From: Butyricicoccus_A sp945486175 | GTDB taxonomy: Bacteria > Bacillota > Clostridia > Oscillospirales > Butyricicoccaceae | NCBI GenBank assembly: GCA_945829445.1 | Contig: CALZUY010000001.1 | Span: 1-64,000 of the forward strand | Length of the DNA: 64,000 bases | Direction of reading: 5' to 3' | Shown: positions 43,514 through 50,834 of the stretch, piece by piece | How positions within the stretch are numbered: position 1 is the first letter of the stretch | How the letters are laid out: the number at the start of each line of letters is the position of its first letter | The notes under the pieces: generated by a model | What the model saw: only the letters and a program-made list of their open reading frames with translations | Told to the model about the DNA's origin: nothing | Databases searched by the model: none | Made by a program: the position numbers and the translations under genes

Positions 43514-44113
43514 ATGAAACTACAAAGTGATAAGGCGATGTCGACAGAGGACAAGATTCTCGATGCTGCGCTTGACGTTGTGCAGGAGCACACCATCAGC
43601 GGCACGCGTATCCACCTTGTGGCGGAATATGCCGGCCTTTTCCAGTCGAATATTCACTATTATTTCAAGTCCAAACGAGATCTGCTGCTCGCTGTGCTGC
43701 AGCGGCTGCAGCGGCGCTGTCTGGATATCCGCGCAGAACTGCGTGAGCAGGCGGATGCGGGTCTGGATGCCCAGCTCGATATCTTTTTTGAACAGAAGAA
43801 GCAGTTCATCCTGCATGAAACCAAATACGACTATGCGGAAATTGACTTCTGGACCCAGGCGCATCTGGATGAGGAGATCCGTGAACGGTTTGCCGTTTCA
43901 TTCCGCAAATGGCGCGAGGAAATCGGCCGCGTGATCGCACGTTATGCGCCGCAGGTTTCGCCGTCACAGCGCAGCTTCCTCAGCGCGCTGATGGTTTCCA
44001 TGATGGAGGGTGCCACGCTGCAATACCTCGTGGATGAAGATGTCTTTGCACTCGACGATTACTTTGCACGCTGCAAGCAGCTGATTTTGGAACAGCTGCG
44101 GCAGGAAAACTGA
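43514..44113 (+). CDS. TetR family transcriptional regulator
   Basis: About 199 residues. N-terminal helix-turn-helix (about 10-58): MSTEDKILDAALDVV, then TRIHLVAEYAGLFQSNIHYYF, which is the TetR recognition helix pattern. The C-terminal ligand domain is unlike any I recognise. The start is ambiguous among ATG 43508, 43514 and 43538; I chose 43514. It lies between the phosphate transporter and the Old Yellow Enzyme gene, with a terminator after it. Confidence 0.88.
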   Translation: MKLQSDKAMSTEDKILDAALDVVQEHTISGTRIHLVAEYAGLFQSNIHYYFKSKRDLLLAVLQRLQRRCLDIRAELREQADAGLDAQLDIFFEQKKQFILHETKYDYAEIDFWTQAHLDEEIRERFAVSFRKWREEIGRVIARYAPQVSPSQRSFLSALMVSMMEGATLQYLVDEDVFALDDYFARCKQLILEQLRQEN

Positions 44114-44119
44114 TCCCCG

Positions 44120-44149
44120 GCCCGGCGAAGCTTCTTCGCCGGGCTTTTT
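44120..44149 (+). terminator. Intrinsic terminator after the TetR gene
   Basis: GCCCGGCGAA (44120-44129) pairs perfectly with TTCGCCGGGC (44135-44144), then TTTTT. Confidence 0.92.
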
Positions 44150-44206
44150 GCATATCCGGCACGGGGATGCGATAACGGCGCCGGAAGCGCTGAAGGAGGA
44201 AAAAAG

Positions 44207-45268
44207 ATGTTAAAAGACAGTTTTTTTATTCGGAAAACCCACATTCGCAATAGAATTTGTGTGCCGCCTATGGTATGCTATCATTGGACGGATGAAAGCG
44301 GTGTTGTGAGTGACCGCCATGTAGAGCATTACCGCGCGATGGCGCGCGGCGGCGCGGGACTGATTATTCAGGAGGCAACCTGCATCACGCAGGAGGGCAG
44401 GCTGGCGGATACCCAGCTTGGCATCTGGGATGACAGCCATGTGGATGGCCTGCGCCGCATCACGGAAGCCGTACACGCGGAGGGCTGCCCGATTTTCGTC
44501 CAGATTCATCACGCGGGAATTGTCGGCATTGCGGAACATGCGCTCTGTCCGGATGCATACACCCTGCGCCGGGGTGGAACAGAAAAACACGGCGTGAAAA
44601 TGCAGGAAGAAGATATTGCTCGCATTCAGCAGGCATTTATCGATGCGGCGCGGCGCGCATATGAGGCGGGCTATGACGGTGTGGAACTGCACGGCTGCCA
44701 CAGCTATCTGATGTGCCAGTTCCTGAACAGACGCATCAACCATAGAGAGGACTGCTATGGCAAAAATCCGGAGCTGTTCATCACGGAAATTATGGACGGG
44801 ATCCGGAACATTGTCCCGGAGGAGTTTGTCATGGGCATCCGTCTCGGCGCATTTGAGCCGACGCTGGCAGATGCCATCCGCCATGCGAAGGCACTGGAGG
44901 CGCACGGTATCGATTTCCTCGATATTTCGTATGGCTTTACCGGCGAGGATGAGCCGGAAAAGCCGGCAGATTTCCCATATAAAGATGTAATTTATGCCGC
45001 GGGAGAAATCAAAAAGAATGTATCTGTTCCGGTGTTCGCTGTCAACGGCATGCGTGTGGCAGAGGACGCACGCGGCGTGCTGGCGTGTACCGGTGTGGAT
45101 ATGGTGGATATTGGCCGCAGTACACTGGTCAATCCGTCGTGGGCGGCGGACGCGCTCGTGGGACGCGACACGGGCAGATGCCTCGATTGTGCAGTCTGCC
45201 AGTGGCGCATTGATGCCGACCAGTGTGCCGGACGGAAACTGCTGCGAAAAAAGCGTCAGATGGAGTGA
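44207..45268 (+). CDS. Old Yellow Enzyme-type NADH:flavin oxidoreductase
   Basis: 353-residue FMN TIM barrel that reduces activated C=C bonds in enones, enoates or related substrates. Seen: RNRICVPPMV, QIHHAGIVG, YDGVELHGCHSYLMCQFLN and the C-terminal phosphate loop DIGRSTLVNPSW. It ends with a cysteine cluster CLDCAVCQWRIDADQC (C-x2-C-x2-C-x8-C), like the iron-sulfur site of 2,4-dienoyl-CoA/enoate reductases, but with tighter spacing and without the extra FAD/NADH domains that those enzymes carry. AAGGAGG precedes ATG 44207. Confidence 0.88.
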   Translation: MLKDSFFIRKTHIRNRICVPPMVCYHWTDESGVVSDRHVEHYRAMARGGAGLIIQEATCITQEGRLADTQLGIWDDSHVDGLRRITEAVHAEGCPIFVQIHHAGIVGIAEHALCPDAYTLRRGGTEKHGVKMQEEDIARIQQAFIDAARRAYEAGYDGVELHGCHSYLMCQFLNRRINHREDCYGKNPELFITEIMDGIRNIVPEEFVMGIRLGAFEPTLADAIRHAKALEAHGIDFLDISYGFTGEDEPEKPADFPYKDVIYAAGEIKKNVSVPVFAVNGMRVAEDARGVLACTGVDMVDIGRSTLVNPSWAADALVGRDTGRCLDCAVCQWRIDADQCAGRKLLRKKRQME

Positions 45269-45272
45269 TAAC

Positions 45273-46097
45273 ATGAAACGCGATCTCTGGGAGAAAGAAT
45301 GGAACGACCTCACCCGAAAACAGGAGAAATATGTTCAGAAGCACAGCACACAGAAAGAAAGCGTGCTGGAAAAGTTGCAACGATTCGTTCCCGATGGCCT
45401 GCAAAGCAAGCTGGATGCGGCATTTGTCAAGGCATTTCAGTTGATTTTTGAAAAGGGCACAGTTGTCATCGAGAAAACCTACAATAAGCAGAAACGGCAG
45501 GAGGATTATGAAATTGCGGAATACGCAGCAATGGTGCGGGAGGACCGCAGGCATGTGCGCGCGTTCCGCCGCAAGGCGGGAAACAGTGCGCGGCTGAATC
45601 TGCTGGTTTCCTCTGTCGAAGGCATTGGGCTCGGCCTGCTCGGTGTGGGTATCCCGGATATCCCGCTGTTTGTCAGTGTGGTGTTGAAAAATCTCTATGA
45701 GATTTCGCTCAGCTTTGGATATGACTATGATTCTATGGAAGAGCGGCTGTTCCAGCTTCGTCTGATTGAAACCGCACTGTACAGCGGTGTGGAAATGCAG
45801 CAGCGCGATGACGATATGAACACGATGTGCTGGAGCATCCGCGGCGCAAAGCAGCGCACGCCGGAAGAAACTGAGCGTCTGACCGGACGGCTGGACGAAC
45901 AGATTCGTCGGACTGCAAAGGCGCTTGCGGATGATATGCTGTACGCCAAGTTCCTGCAGGGCACGCCGGTTGTCGGCGCGGTCGGAGGCGCGACAGATGT
46001 GACTGTACTCAAGCGCATTTCGGATTATGCGATGCTGAAATACCGCAGGCGGTATCTGCTTGACCGCAAATATCAGCAGGAAAATGCCAAATCATAG
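45273..46097 (+). CDS. EcsC family protein
   Basis: 274 residues of the EcsC family, whose biochemical role is unknown although B. subtilis EcsC is encoded with an ABC transporter. A basic N-terminal third leads to a Gly-rich hydrophobic stretch (SVEGIGLGLLGVGIPDIP) diagnostic of the family, and a second one near the end (TPVVGAVGGATDVTVLK). No ABC genes are adjacent. It begins 4 bp after the oxidoreductase stop, so they share a transcript; the upstream part of the frame overlaps that gene and is not used. Confidence 0.85.
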   Translation: MKRDLWEKEWNDLTRKQEKYVQKHSTQKESVLEKLQRFVPDGLQSKLDAAFVKAFQLIFEKGTVVIEKTYNKQKRQEDYEIAEYAAMVREDRRHVRAFRRKAGNSARLNLLVSSVEGIGLGLLGVGIPDIPLFVSVVLKNLYEISLSFGYDYDSMEERLFQLRLIETALYSGVEMQQRDDDMNTMCWSIRGAKQRTPEETERLTGRLDEQIRRTAKALADDMLYAKFLQGTPVVGAVGGATDVTVLKRISDYAMLKYRRRYLLDRKYQQENAKS

Positions 46098-46113
46098 GGT
46101 TAGGAGCTGGAAT

Positions 46114-46659
46114 ATGGGTCAGATACTTGACTTTGAAGCCCTGAAACAGGGTTTGATCGATCTGGTGCAGGAATCACAGATCAAGGTCGGATATACAAAG
46201 AATTCGGTCGGGCTGTATTACCCGCTGGATTCCCTCAACCATCTGCTCGGCACGGAGCAGACTGCGTCTGAGATGGAGGCTTCGCTGGAGCAATTCTGTG
46301 CATATGCAAAAGATCCGCTCGGCGAGGTAACAGTCACGCGGGATGATGCGTTGTTCTGTCTCACCATATCGGCGGAAGGCGCTGCCTATGTGCACGATAA
46401 CTGCGGGGATAATGCATTTCTGCGGGCGTTTATTGAGCGGATCGGAACGCATCCCTGTGGGCTGGAGGATTTGCTGGCAGTGTTCCGGCAGTATTCCGGG
46501 CATGTTGTCTGCGAAAAAATCGACAACGAAGAATTTGATTATCTTGTGTATTTTGCAGACGGACAGCCGGATTCGTACCGGTACTGCATCCGGCTGGAAA
46601 TGGGACATGCGATCTATCACCGTTTTACGGAAAGAGATTATAACGCGTTTGGATTCTGA
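46114..46659 (+). CDS. Conserved hypothetical protein, DUF3877-like
   Basis: 181 residues, soluble, acidic. GFEALKQGLIDLVQESQ-like opening (residues 5-22), YYPLDSLNHLLG, and a C-terminal RYCIRLEMGHAIYHRFTERD segment resemble the DUF3877 family of Clostridia; I cannot verify the match. No function known. TTAGGAG precedes ATG 46114, 16 bp after the EcsC stop, so it is probably the last gene of the OYE-EcsC transcript; a terminator follows. Confidence 0.65.
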   Translation: MGQILDFEALKQGLIDLVQESQIKVGYTKNSVGLYYPLDSLNHLLGTEQTASEMEASLEQFCAYAKDPLGEVTVTRDDALFCLTISAEGAAYVHDNCGDNAFLRAFIERIGTHPCGLEDLLAVFRQYSGHVVCEKIDNEEFDYLVYFADGQPDSYRYCIRLEMGHAIYHRFTERDYNAFGF

Positions 46660-46674
46660 CAGAAAACGATATAT

Positions 46675-46714
46675 TGTCCGGGCTTCAGCGAAAGGCAGGC
46701 CCGGACAGTTTTTT
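46675..46714 (+). terminator. Intrinsic terminator after the DUF3877-like gene
   Basis: TGTCCGGGC (46675-46683) pairs perfectly with GCCCGGACA (46699-46707), then a T run. Confidence 0.9.
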
Positions 46715-46752
46715 ATGCAGGATATCGCAACAGGAAAAAAGCAGCCTTTGTG

Positions 46753-46781
46753 TTGAAATCGTTGGAAGAATGCGGTAAACT
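46753..46781 (+). promoter_or_regulatory. Promoter of the LytTR regulator gene
   Basis: TTGAAA (46753-46758), a 17-bp spacer, TAAACT (46776-46781). Confidence 0.6.
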
Positions 46782-46819
46782 GATAGAAATGCCACAATAC
46801 ATGGGAGATTGGACAGAGC

Positions 46820-47533
46820 ATGCTGAAAATAGGGATTTATGATGATGATGCCCAGATGGTGCAGAGCCTCACCAGGATGATTGATAAAGTCTGGGATTCC
46901 GATTATCGCATTTATACCTGGTTGAATGTGACGGAAATGGAATCCTGTCTGGTGGACGATCTCAGGGGAGAACTGGATGTATTGTTCCTGGATATCCAAC
47001 TGAAGGATACAAATGGCATCGCCGTTGCCAAACGGATTGCAGAACGCTGCCCGTATCTGAAAATTGTGTATTTTACCGGTTATATCGAATACTGTCAGAG
47101 CATTTTTGATGGAAAGCCGTCAGGTTTCCTGCTGAAACCGATCGAAGCCGACCGGCTGCGCAGCACGCTGGAGCGCGTGGCAGAAGAGGTGGAGCAGGAG
47201 CGGAAAAGCTGTCTCGATGTACAGGTACAGAAGCATATGCTGCGCATTCTGACGAAGGATATTCAATATCTGGAGAGTGAAAAACGGATTGTGCGCATTG
47301 TCACAAGAGAAAGCGATGCCGTGGAGGTATACCAGAAGCTGAATGCACTTGCGGAACAGCTGCCGGATAATTTTCTGCGCTGCCACCAGAGCTTTCTGGT
47401 CAATCTGGATTATGTGCGCCGGTTTGAGGGCGACCATTTTGAGCTGTACAGCGGCGAAGAGATTCCGGTGAGCAAGCAGCGGCAAAAGGCAACGCGGGAG
47501 AGCTTTTTCCGGTATATCGAAGGACAGTTATAA
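46820..47533 (+). CDS. LytTR-type response regulator (AgrA-like), orphan
   Basis: 237 residues. An N-terminal receiver domain (1-125) with the phosphoacceptor Asp58 in LFLDIQL, acidic pocket residues in IYDDDAQM, and Lys in FLLKPIEADRL. The C-terminal LytTR DNA-binding domain (about 140-237) contains FLRCHQSFLVNLDYVRRFEG, the family hallmark. Such regulators normally pair with a HPK10-type histidine kinase, but none is adjacent. A GGAG lies 11 bases before ATG 46820. Confidence 0.9.
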   Translation: MLKIGIYDDDAQMVQSLTRMIDKVWDSDYRIYTWLNVTEMESCLVDDLRGELDVLFLDIQLKDTNGIAVAKRIAERCPYLKIVYFTGYIEYCQSIFDGKPSGFLLKPIEADRLRSTLERVAEEVEQERKSCLDVQVQKHMLRILTKDIQYLESEKRIVRIVTRESDAVEVYQKLNALAEQLPDNFLRCHQSFLVNLDYVRRFEGDHFELYSGEEIPVSKQRQKATRESFFRYIEGQL

Positions 47534-47689
47534 TCGATGTGCAGGCGACTTCAGCCAATGTTATATCTGTATAATCTGATTTTCCGAAATGGAAAGCAAT
47601 GGCATATCCAATTATTACATTTTAATGGTCAATTTTGAAAAAACGCCCTGTGGCGTCCCGAAATATGTTATGATGCAAGTGGGATGAGA

Positions 47690-47749
47690 TGCACTAGGGT
47701 GGCCTGAGAGATGGAGAGTCGAAAGGCGAATCCTCTCTCAGGTTTTTTT
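47690..47749 (+). ncRNA. Terminated leader/small RNA element resembling the 5' part of a TPP aptamer
   Basis: GCACTAGGGTGGCCTGAGAG at 47691-47710 closely resembles the conserved 5' strand of thiamine pyrophosphate riboswitches (CACTAGGGG-TGCC-CTGAGA). The conserved 3' half (GAACCTGATCTGG...GCGTAGGGAAGTG) is absent. Instead CCTGAGAGA pairs with TCTCTCAGG (47734-47742) and runs into seven Ts, forming an intrinsic terminator. The internal GGAGAG...CGAAAGG...TCTCAGG order is also reminiscent of a glycine aptamer lacking its stems. It may be a degenerate riboswitch, a short RNA or only a terminator. Confidence 0.4.
47703..47749 (+). terminator. Intrinsic terminator in the leader-like element
   Basis: Nine-base-pair stem CCTGAGAGA/TCTCTCAGG (47703-47711 with 47734-47742), with inner GGA/TCC and TCG/CGA pairs, followed by TTTTTTT (47743-47749). 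It may serve the LytTR gene 170 bp upstream or a short independent RNA. Confidence 0.85.
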
Positions 47750-47835
47750 GCAGAACACAACAAAAGGCAGCCTTTTACAACAAAAGGTTGTTTTTGTTTG
47801 CTGTAAAAAAGGAAGGGGAATTTTCGGCACAGCCA

Positions 47836-47864
47836 TTTACGTTTTTTGAAAGCTGTGGTATACT
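47836..47864 (+). promoter_or_regulatory. Promoter of the ABM-domain gene
   Basis: TTTACG (47836-47841), a 17-bp spacer, TATACT (47859-47864). Confidence 0.55.
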
Positions 47865-47938
47865 CTGCCTGTTTTCAATACAGCACGCCGCTGGACCGTT
47901 TATTTCCATTGCGGCGGCACAGCGAAAGGATGATAACA

Positions 47939-48244
47939 GTGAATACATGTATTCTGGCGACCGTGCGTTATACGGTAAAGGAAGGAAAACGAGAGAAATT
48001 TTATCAGAAGGTTGTGGAACTGGGCATTGATGCCGCATCGAGAAGAGAAGCAGGAAATTTCAAATATGATTTCTATTATCCGGTCGATTCCGCCAATGAC
48101 ATTTGCCTGCTGGAAATCTGGGCGGATGCAGCAGCACAGAAGCAGCACGGCCAGACGGCGCATTACCGGCTTTTGTCTGAGTTGAAGCAGGAATATGTGG
48201 AAAAAGTACAGATTCAGAGCTATTCCGTGTGTGAAAACGGGTAA
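47939..48244 (+). CDS. Antibiotic biosynthesis monooxygenase (ABM/YgiN-like) domain protein
   Basis: About 101 residues forming one ferredoxin-like ABM domain: ILATVRYTVKEGKREKFYQK, then EAGNFKYDFYYPVDSANDIC and LLEIWADAAAQKQHGQTAHY. Family members act as cofactor-free quinol or haem monooxygenases, or are of unknown function; the conserved His of HGQTAHY fits. GTG 47939 is preferred because AAAGGA lies 8 bases upstream; ATG 47930 abuts that site. A terminator follows. Confidence 0.82.
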   Translation: MNTCILATVRYTVKEGKREKFYQKVVELGIDAASRREAGNFKYDFYYPVDSANDICLLEIWADAAAQKQHGQTAHYRLLSELKQEYVEKVQIQSYSVCENG

Positions 48245-48279
48245 ACATGCCCGATAAGACATGTGATTTTTGATTGAAG

Positions 48280-48317
48280 CGGCAGCCTTGCAGTGATTTG
48301 CAGGGCTGCCGTTTTTT
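48280..48317 (+). terminator. Intrinsic terminator after the ABM gene
   Basis: CGGCAGCC (48280-48287) pairs with GGCTGCCG (48304-48311), with further TGCA pairing inside, then TTTTTT. Confidence 0.9.
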
Positions 48318-48629
48318 CTGTGTGCAGTGGAAGATATTGAAAAATTCAGGTGCTTTTCGCAGGATTTTAAATAAAACCGAAGGTTGGAAAACTGGGTGGA
48401 AACCCGGCGGACAGCAAAAATTTGAAAACGCCGATTGGATACCCGCCGGAAACGGGCCAATTCACAGCAAGGATGTGTAATTGGTGCGCAAACACCACAT
48501 ATGCACAAAAAAGCAAGAAGGTAGAAGACGGTTTTTGGACACAATGCTATAATATGAACAAGAAAAGACGAGAGGATGTCAGTACAGACAGTCTCGAGAT
48601 GAAATGCAATATTTAAGGAGGATGCAACA
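48318..48629. other. Regulatory region upstream of iolD
   Basis: 312 bp with no gene. A perfect -10 (TATAAT, 48548-48553) lacks a recognisable -35, as expected for an activator-dependent promoter. Two related half-site groups lie about 50 bp apart: GGAAAC (48398 and 48448) and ACAGCAA (48411 and 48464), with GGGT-GGAA-ACCC and CCCG-CCGGAAA-CGGG as small dyads. They are candidate sites for the AraC regulator encoded at 58727. AAGGAGG precedes iolD. Confidence 0.5.
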
Positions 48630-50582
48630 ATGAGCAAGACTAAGATGACAGTCGGTCAGGCAGTCGTTAAGTTCCTGAACCAGCAGTACATCGAGATGGA
48701 CGGCAAGGTAGAGCCGTTCGTAGACGGTATTTTCACAATTTTCGGTCATGGCATGGTCGTCGGCCTGGGCCAGGCGCTGGATGAGGATCCGGGACACCTG
48801 AGAGTATACCAGGGCCGCAATGAACAGGGCATGGCACATGTCGCAATTTCCTATGCAAAGCAGCACAACCGCCGCAAGATCATCGCGTGCTCTTCGTCCA
48901 TCGGACCGGGCGCAGCAAACATGGTAACCGCGGCGCTCACCGCATCCATCAACCACATCCCGCTGCTGCTGTTCCCGTCTGACTCCTTCGCAACCCGTCA
49001 GCCGGATCCGGTTCTGCAGCAGATGGAGGTTCCGGGCGATCTGAGCATCACCGCTTCCGATTGCTTCAAGCCGGTTACCAAGTACTGGGATCGCGTTTCC
49101 CGTCCGGAGCAGCTGATGCCGGCTATGATCAACGCAATGCGTGTTCTGACCGACACCGCAAACTGTGGCGCTGTCTGCATCAGCCTGCCGCAGGATGTAC
49201 AGGGCGAGTCCTTTGAGTTCCCGGATTACTTCTTCCAGAAGCGCGTTCACCACATCGCACGCCGTTGCGCAGACGAGTACGAAATCCAGCAGGCAGTTGA
49301 GCTGATCAAGGCTTCCAAGAAGCCGCTGTTCATCTCTGGCGGCGGTGTCCGTTACTCCGAAGCAGGCGAGACCGTCATGGAATTCTGCAAGGAATTCAAC
49401 ATCCCGGTTTCCCAGACCCAGGCAGGCCATTCTGCTCTGCCGGACAGCTTTGAGCTTTCTGTCGGCGGCGTAGGCGTCACCGGCGGCCTCGCAGCGAACG
49501 CGCTGTGCAAGGATGCTGATCTGGTTATCGGCGTCGGCACCCGTTTCAACGACTTTGTCACCGGTTCCAAGTGGGTTCTGTTCCGCAACCCGGACATCAA
49601 GGTTCTGGCAATCAACACTTCTGAATTCCATGCAGAAAAGCTGGACGCAACCCGCTGCGTCGGCGATGCAAAGGTAACGCTGGAAGAGATCATGAAGCGC
49701 CTGAAGGCAGAGGGCTACAAGTCCGGTTACACCACCGAAATTCAGGAAATCCGCGAGGTATGGGAGAAGGAGCGCCTGAGCGTTCTGGGTGTCCAGTACC
49801 ACGGCGAAGGCTTCGGCGAAGGCAAGTTCGTTCCGTGTGTACCGTCCTGGACTGAGAAGATCATGAATGACTTTGTCCGTGACATCGGCGGCACCATCAC
49901 CGAGTCCAACGCAGTTGGCATCCTCCGCGAAGAGATTGACGACGATGCAATCGTAGTTGCAGCAGCTGGTTCTCTGCCGGCAGACCTTGAGCGTCTGTGG
50001 GTTACCGATGCGAAGGATTCCTACAACATGGAATACGGCGCATCCTGCATGGGCTATGAGATCGCAGGTGCACTCGGCTCCAAGCTGGCTGAGCCGGATA
50101 AGGAAGTTTATGCACTGGTCGGCGACGGCTCGTTCATGATGCTGAACTCCGAAATCCCGACTGCAATCCAGGAGAATGCAAAGATCACCGTTGTCGTATT
50201 CGATAACACCGCATTCGGCTGCATCAACAACCTCCAGATGGGCAATGGCGTTGGTTCTCTGGCAACTGAGATGCGTTACCGCAATGAGGAGACCGGCAAG
50301 CTGGACGGCAACTACTGCTACACTGACTTCGGCAAGGTTGGCGAAGGCTACGGCATGAAGGCATTCTATGCCAAGACTCCGGAAGAATTCCGTAAGGCAG
50401 TTCAGGATGCAAAGAAGGAAACCGGCTCCTGCATCATCGATGCAAAGGTACTGCCGAAGACGATGGCAGAAGGCTATGAGTCCTGGTGGCACATCGGCGT
50501 CGCATCCACCTCCAAGTCTGAGTCGGTTCAGGAAGCACGCAAGCGTCTGGATAAGTACATCAGCGAAGCGAGAATGTATTGA
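48630..50582 (+). CDS. iolD: 3D-(3,5/4)-trihydroxycyclohexane-1,2-dione acylhydrolase
   Basis: Thiamine diphosphate enzyme that opens the ring of the inositol-derived diketone to 5-deoxy-glucuronate. 650 residues, with the three-domain layout of the acetolactate synthase superfamily: the catalytic-glutamate domain with GRNEQGMAHVAISYA and SSIGPGAANMVTAAL, a central domain (about 200-330), and the cofactor domain with VGDGSFMMLNSEIPTAIQEN (GDG...N motif). FRNPDIKVLAINTSEFHAEK is typical of IolD. AAGGAGG supports ATG 48630. Codon use is smoother and more conserved than in neighbours, suggesting high expression. Confidence 0.95.
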   Translation: MSKTKMTVGQAVVKFLNQQYIEMDGKVEPFVDGIFTIFGHGMVVGLGQALDEDPGHLRVYQGRNEQGMAHVAISYAKQHNRRKIIACSSSIGPGAANMVTAALTASINHIPLLLFPSDSFATRQPDPVLQQMEVPGDLSITASDCFKPVTKYWDRVSRPEQLMPAMINAMRVLTDTANCGAVCISLPQDVQGESFEFPDYFFQKRVHHIARRCADEYEIQQAVELIKASKKPLFISGGGVRYSEAGETVMEFCKEFNIPVSQTQAGHSALPDSFELSVGGVGVTGGLAANALCKDADLVIGVGTRFNDFVTGSKWVLFRNPDIKVLAINTSEFHAEKLDATRCVGDAKVTLEEIMKRLKAEGYKSGYTTEIQEIREVWEKERLSVLGVQYHGEGFGEGKFVPCVPSWTEKIMNDFVRDIGGTITESNAVGILREEIDDDAIVVAAAGSLPADLERLWVTDAKDSYNMEYGASCMGYEIAGALGSKLAEPDKEVYALVGDGSFMMLNSEIPTAIQENAKITVVVFDNTAFGCINNLQMGNGVGSLATEMRYRNEETGKLDGNYCYTDFGKVGEGYGMKAFYAKTPEEFRKAVQDAKKETGSCIIDAKVLPKTMAEGYESWWHIGVASTSKSESVQEARKRLDKYISEARMY

Positions 50583-50665
50583 TCACAACACTTCCAATTT
50601 CCTCTGCATTTCTCTTTTACATGACATTGTGACATTCATTCTCATGCACTTATTTTCTCACATTG

Positions 50666-50693
50666 CCCCACCGCGGCGAAAGCCGCGGTGGGG
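50666..50693. repeat. Perfect 12-bp hairpin with GAAA loop after iolD
   Basis: CCCCACCGCGGC (50666-50677), GAAA, GCCGCGGTGGGG (50682-50693). Very stable RNA hairpin without a T run; perhaps an RNase processing or mRNA-stability element. Confidence 0.8.
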
Positions 50694-50776
50694 GACACCC
50701 TCAGAAGCGCAGAGAAAGTGGTTCAATACTTTTGTTATATTCCTTTATTCATAACACCTATTTACACACCTAATTC

Positions 50777-50813
50777 GGCAAAGCCGCCCGATAACAGAGC
50801 GGGCGGCTTTGCC
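50777..50813. repeat. Perfect 14-bp hairpin just before iolB
   Basis: GGCAAAGCCGCCCG (50777-50790), an 8-nt loop, CGGGCGGCTTTGCC (50800-50813). It ends 8 bases before the iolB ribosome binding site and has no T run, so it could protect or block the iolB 5' end. Confidence 0.8.
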
Positions 50814-50834
50814 ATACCCAAAAGGAGTAACACG

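Larger units (their letters stand above)
47534..47938. other. 405-bp intergenic region with a leader-like RNA element
   Basis: Contains a small hairpin ACGCC-CTGT-GGCGT (47643-47656), the structured and terminated element 47690-47749, A-rich imperfect repeats (AACAAAAGG repeated near 47760-47800), and a promoter for the ABM gene at 47836-47864. No coding region was recognised. Confidence 0.6.

Noticed and set aside
47690..47749. A bona fide TPP or glycine riboswitch
   Set aside because: Only one conserved strand of the TPP aptamer is present and the glycine-like core lacks its stems, so it is listed as a candidate element, not as a riboswitch.
48398..48455. Catabolite-response (cre) element before iolD
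   Set aside because: TGAAAACGCC at 48423 matches only the left half of the cre consensus.
48579..50492. Minus-strand open frame of 637 codons opposite iolD
   Set aside because: Antisense shadow of a strongly conserved gene; rich in Cys, His and Arg like other shadow frames here.
50777..50813. Hairpin before iolB as a rho-independent terminator
   Set aside because: No T run on either strand; reported as a hairpin only.
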